Positions 12,630 through 14,353 of a stretch of DNA of 14,353 nucleotides are shown here, piece by piece. Under the pieces are notes generated by a model. The model made no database searches. It saw nothing but the letters and a program-made list of their open reading frames with translations, and was not told where the DNA came from. Position numbers and translations under genes: made by a program. This DNA comes from Firmicutes bacterium CAG:646 (GTDB lineage Bacteria > Bacillota > Clostridia > Lachnospirales > Lachnospiraceae), in NCBI GenBank assembly GCA_000432335.1, contig HF995353.1:1-14353 (forward strand). The letters run 5' to 3'. Every line of letters begins with the position of its first letter. The stretch's first letter is position 1.

Positions 12630-14353
12630 AAAAGAAAAATCCTATATCCGCTTTTTTTGGAAGATTCAGGAGCATTCAGACCGTAATTTATCTTGTGATG
12701 GCAACGCTGGTATTGGTTGCTATTGCCACCGTGACGGTGATTTCCCTGTCATATACCAGAACTTCCATATTTGAAAATACGATAACGTATACGAAACAGC
12801 TTACCGGACAGGTGAATCATGATATGGATTCTTATATTGACTATATGGAAAATATTTCTTCCATGTTGGCGGCAAACGCTGATGTTCAGGATTATCTGTT
12901 TGGAAATAGTGAAAAGATTACGGAAGCATCCAGACAGCTTCTTTCACAGTTTTCTACCGTATTGAGCAGCAGGTCGGATATTTATAATGTAGGAATTGTA
13001 AAGGCAGACGGTCGAGCTTTGCTGAATAAAGGAAGCAGTCACAAGAATCCTTATGTTGTACTGGAGGATCTGGAGTGGTATGAAAAGGCGATAGAACATC
13101 CGGGAGAAGTGTATCTTTCATCGGCTCATGTGCAGCATGTGATTGAGGGAGAACGTCCCTGGGTAATCACGTTGAGCAGGGCGATTCAAAATAAGAGGAA
13201 TAAAGAAGAACAGGGCGTTTTATTTGTGGATCTGAATTACAGCGCTATCCGTACCCTGTGTGACGACAGCAGTGTGGGAAGGAAAGGTTACATTTTTATT
13301 CTGGATGCGGAGGGGAATATTGTCTATCATCCGCAGCAGCAACAGTTATACAATGAATTGCAGACGGAGTATATCGAGGAAGTAAAAAACTGTACGGAGG
13401 AGTATCTGGAGCTGGGGGAAGGGGAAGAAGCCCGGCTGTATACGATTTCCCGTTCGGAAAAGACGGGATGGACGGTGGTAAGCTGTTCTTATATCGCAGA
13501 ACTTCTGAAAAGAAGCGATCAGGCGCAGCGGTTGTATCTCATGATTGCGGTGGTTTTGATCGTGGCAGCGCTGGTCATTTCTAATATTCTTTCCAGAGAA
13601 ATTACGCAGCCGATACAGAAGTTGAAAGATTCGATGGCTCTGGTGCAGGAGGGAAATTTTCAGGTGGGAAATGTGGAAGTGGAATCGAATAATGAGATAG
13701 GCAGTCTGACAGAAACATTTCACACGATGACCTGCAGGATTCAGGAATTGATGGATGAGATTATCAGTGAGCAGAAGGCAAAAAGAAAGAGCGAACTGAA
13801 AGCTTTGCAGTCACAGATCAATCCCCATTTTTTGTATAATACGTTGGATTCCATTATCTGGATGGCAGAGGGAAAGCGAAATGAAGAGGTGGTGTTGATG
13901 ACTGCCTCCCTAGCGCGGCTGCTTCGGCAAAATATCAGTAATGAGGATGAAGAGATTCTAATCAGTCAGGAAGTGGAGTATTGCAAAAATTATCTGACGA
14001 TACAAAAAATGAGATATCAGGACAAATTAGAATTTAAGATTCAGGTCGAACCTTCCATTCAGAATGAAAAAATCATTAAGCTGGTATTGCAGCCCCTGAT
14101 TGAAAACGCAATTTATCATGGATTAAAATATAAAGAAAGCAAAGGACTTCTGTTTTTGAGAGGGTATGAAAAAGAGGGGGACATCTTTTTTGAGATTTGC
14201 GATGATGGTGTGGGAATGGACCGGGAAGCACTGGAGCATATTTTTGAGAAGCATACGGTGAACTATCGCTCGAATGGAGTGGGTGTTTATAATGTGCAGA
14301 AGCGAATCCAGCTTACATATGGTGCGGAGTATGGCATTTCCTACGAAAGTGTC
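12626..14353 (+). CDS. YesM-type sensor histidine kinase (3' end cut by window)
   Basis: Membrane sensor kinase partnered with the response regulator before it. The frame is open for 576 codons up to the last base, so the end is missing; the visible part reaches well into the ATPase domain. A first transmembrane segment (about 19-42) is followed by an extracellular sensor region of about 260 residues with Cache-like features (a DAEGNIVYHP stretch near 229-238). Then come a second transmembrane segment (about 303-325) and a HAMP linker (about 323-378). The His_kinase domain has the phosphoacceptor His401 in QINPHFLYN. The HATPase_c domain has Asn494 in PLIENAIYHG, a DDGVGM G1 box near 527-532 and a GVGVYNV block near 551-557. 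The ATG at 12626 overlaps the preceding stop, with AGGA at 12612-12615 inside that gene. The ligand cannot be deduced. Confidence 0.93.
   Translation, partial: MKKKNPISAFFGRFRSIQTVIYLVMATLVLVAIATVTVISLSYTRTSIFENTITYTKQLTGQVNHDMDSYIDYMENISSMLAANADVQDYLFGNSEKITEASRQLLSQFSTVLSSRSDIYNVGIVKADGRALLNKGSSHKNPYVVLEDLEWYEKAIEHPGEVYLSSAHVQHVIEGERPWVITLSRAIQNKRNKEEQGVLFVDLNYSAIRTLCDDSSVGRKGYIFILDAEGNIVYHPQQQQLYNELQTEYIEEVKNCTEEYLELGEGEEARLYTISRSEKTGWTVVSCSYIAELLKRSDQAQRLYLMIAVVLIVAALVISNILSREITQPIQKLKDSMALVQEGNFQVGNVEVESNNEIGSLTETFHTMTCRIQELMDEIISEQKAKRKSELKALQSQINPHFLYNTLDSIIWMAEGKRNEEVVLMTASLARLLRQNISNEDEEILISQEVEYCKNYLTIQKMRYQDKLEFKIQVEPSIQNEKIIKLVLQPLIENAIYHGLKYKESKGLLFLRGYEKEGDIFFEICDDGVGMDREALEHIFEKHTVNYRSNGVGVYNVQKRIQLTYGAEYGISYESV

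Noticed and set aside
13346..13723. A 125-codon - strand frame in the kinase region
   Set aside because: The + strand here is an unbroken 576-codon kinase frame with clear motifs, so this is a mirror frame.

Overview
The window looks like a chromosomal segment of a low-to-mid-GC Gram-positive anaerobe, most likely a Clostridia member of the Lachnospiraceae type. This placement is an inference. It rests on AGGAGG-like ribosome binding sites, sigma-A-type promoters, tRNAs without an encoded CCA, and a YesN/YesM-type two-component pair. Nearly all of the DNA is coding or has a recognisable regulatory role. There are no insertion sequences, phage genes or CRISPR arrays.

Left part (1-3913, all + strand): the 3' portion of an HtrA-type membrane-anchored serine protease, cut by the window edge, ends at a hairpin terminator. 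A new promoter then starts an apparent three-gene unit: a divergent ClpX-type AAA+ unfoldase, a small coiled-coil/zinc-ribbon protein with an acidic tail, and a signal peptidase II. All four gene products relate to protein quality control or envelope protein processing, except the zinc-ribbon protein, whose role is unknown.

Middle (3914-4562): a 139-bp imperfect palindrome follows lspA. Next come two identical tandem tRNA-Leu(CAG) genes on the - strand. An AT-rich spacer with alternating A- and T-tracts separates their strong promoter from the divergent promoter of the carbamoyl-phosphate operon.

Centre (4563-10743, + strand): carA and carB overlap by one base and are followed by uppP (undecaprenyl-diphosphatase) and a carbamate-kinase-family gene. 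Gaps are short (16-23 nt) and a strong intrinsic terminator closes the unit. CarAB makes carbamoyl phosphate for pyrimidine and arginine synthesis. A carbamate kinase in the same unit would act on the same metabolite, yet this copy is altered at two normally conserved active-site loops.

Right part (10744-14353, + strand): a 263-nt regulatory stretch precedes a YesN-type response regulator. This overlaps by 4 nt a YesM-type sensor histidine kinase that runs off the right edge. Such pairs often control neighbouring carbohydrate-uptake genes, which would lie outside the window.

No clearly new multi-gene system is evident. The points most worth a second look are the ClpX paralogue whose RKH pore loop reads SKN, with its zinc-ribbon neighbour; the long palindrome; and the altered carbamate-kinase-like protein inside the car operon.
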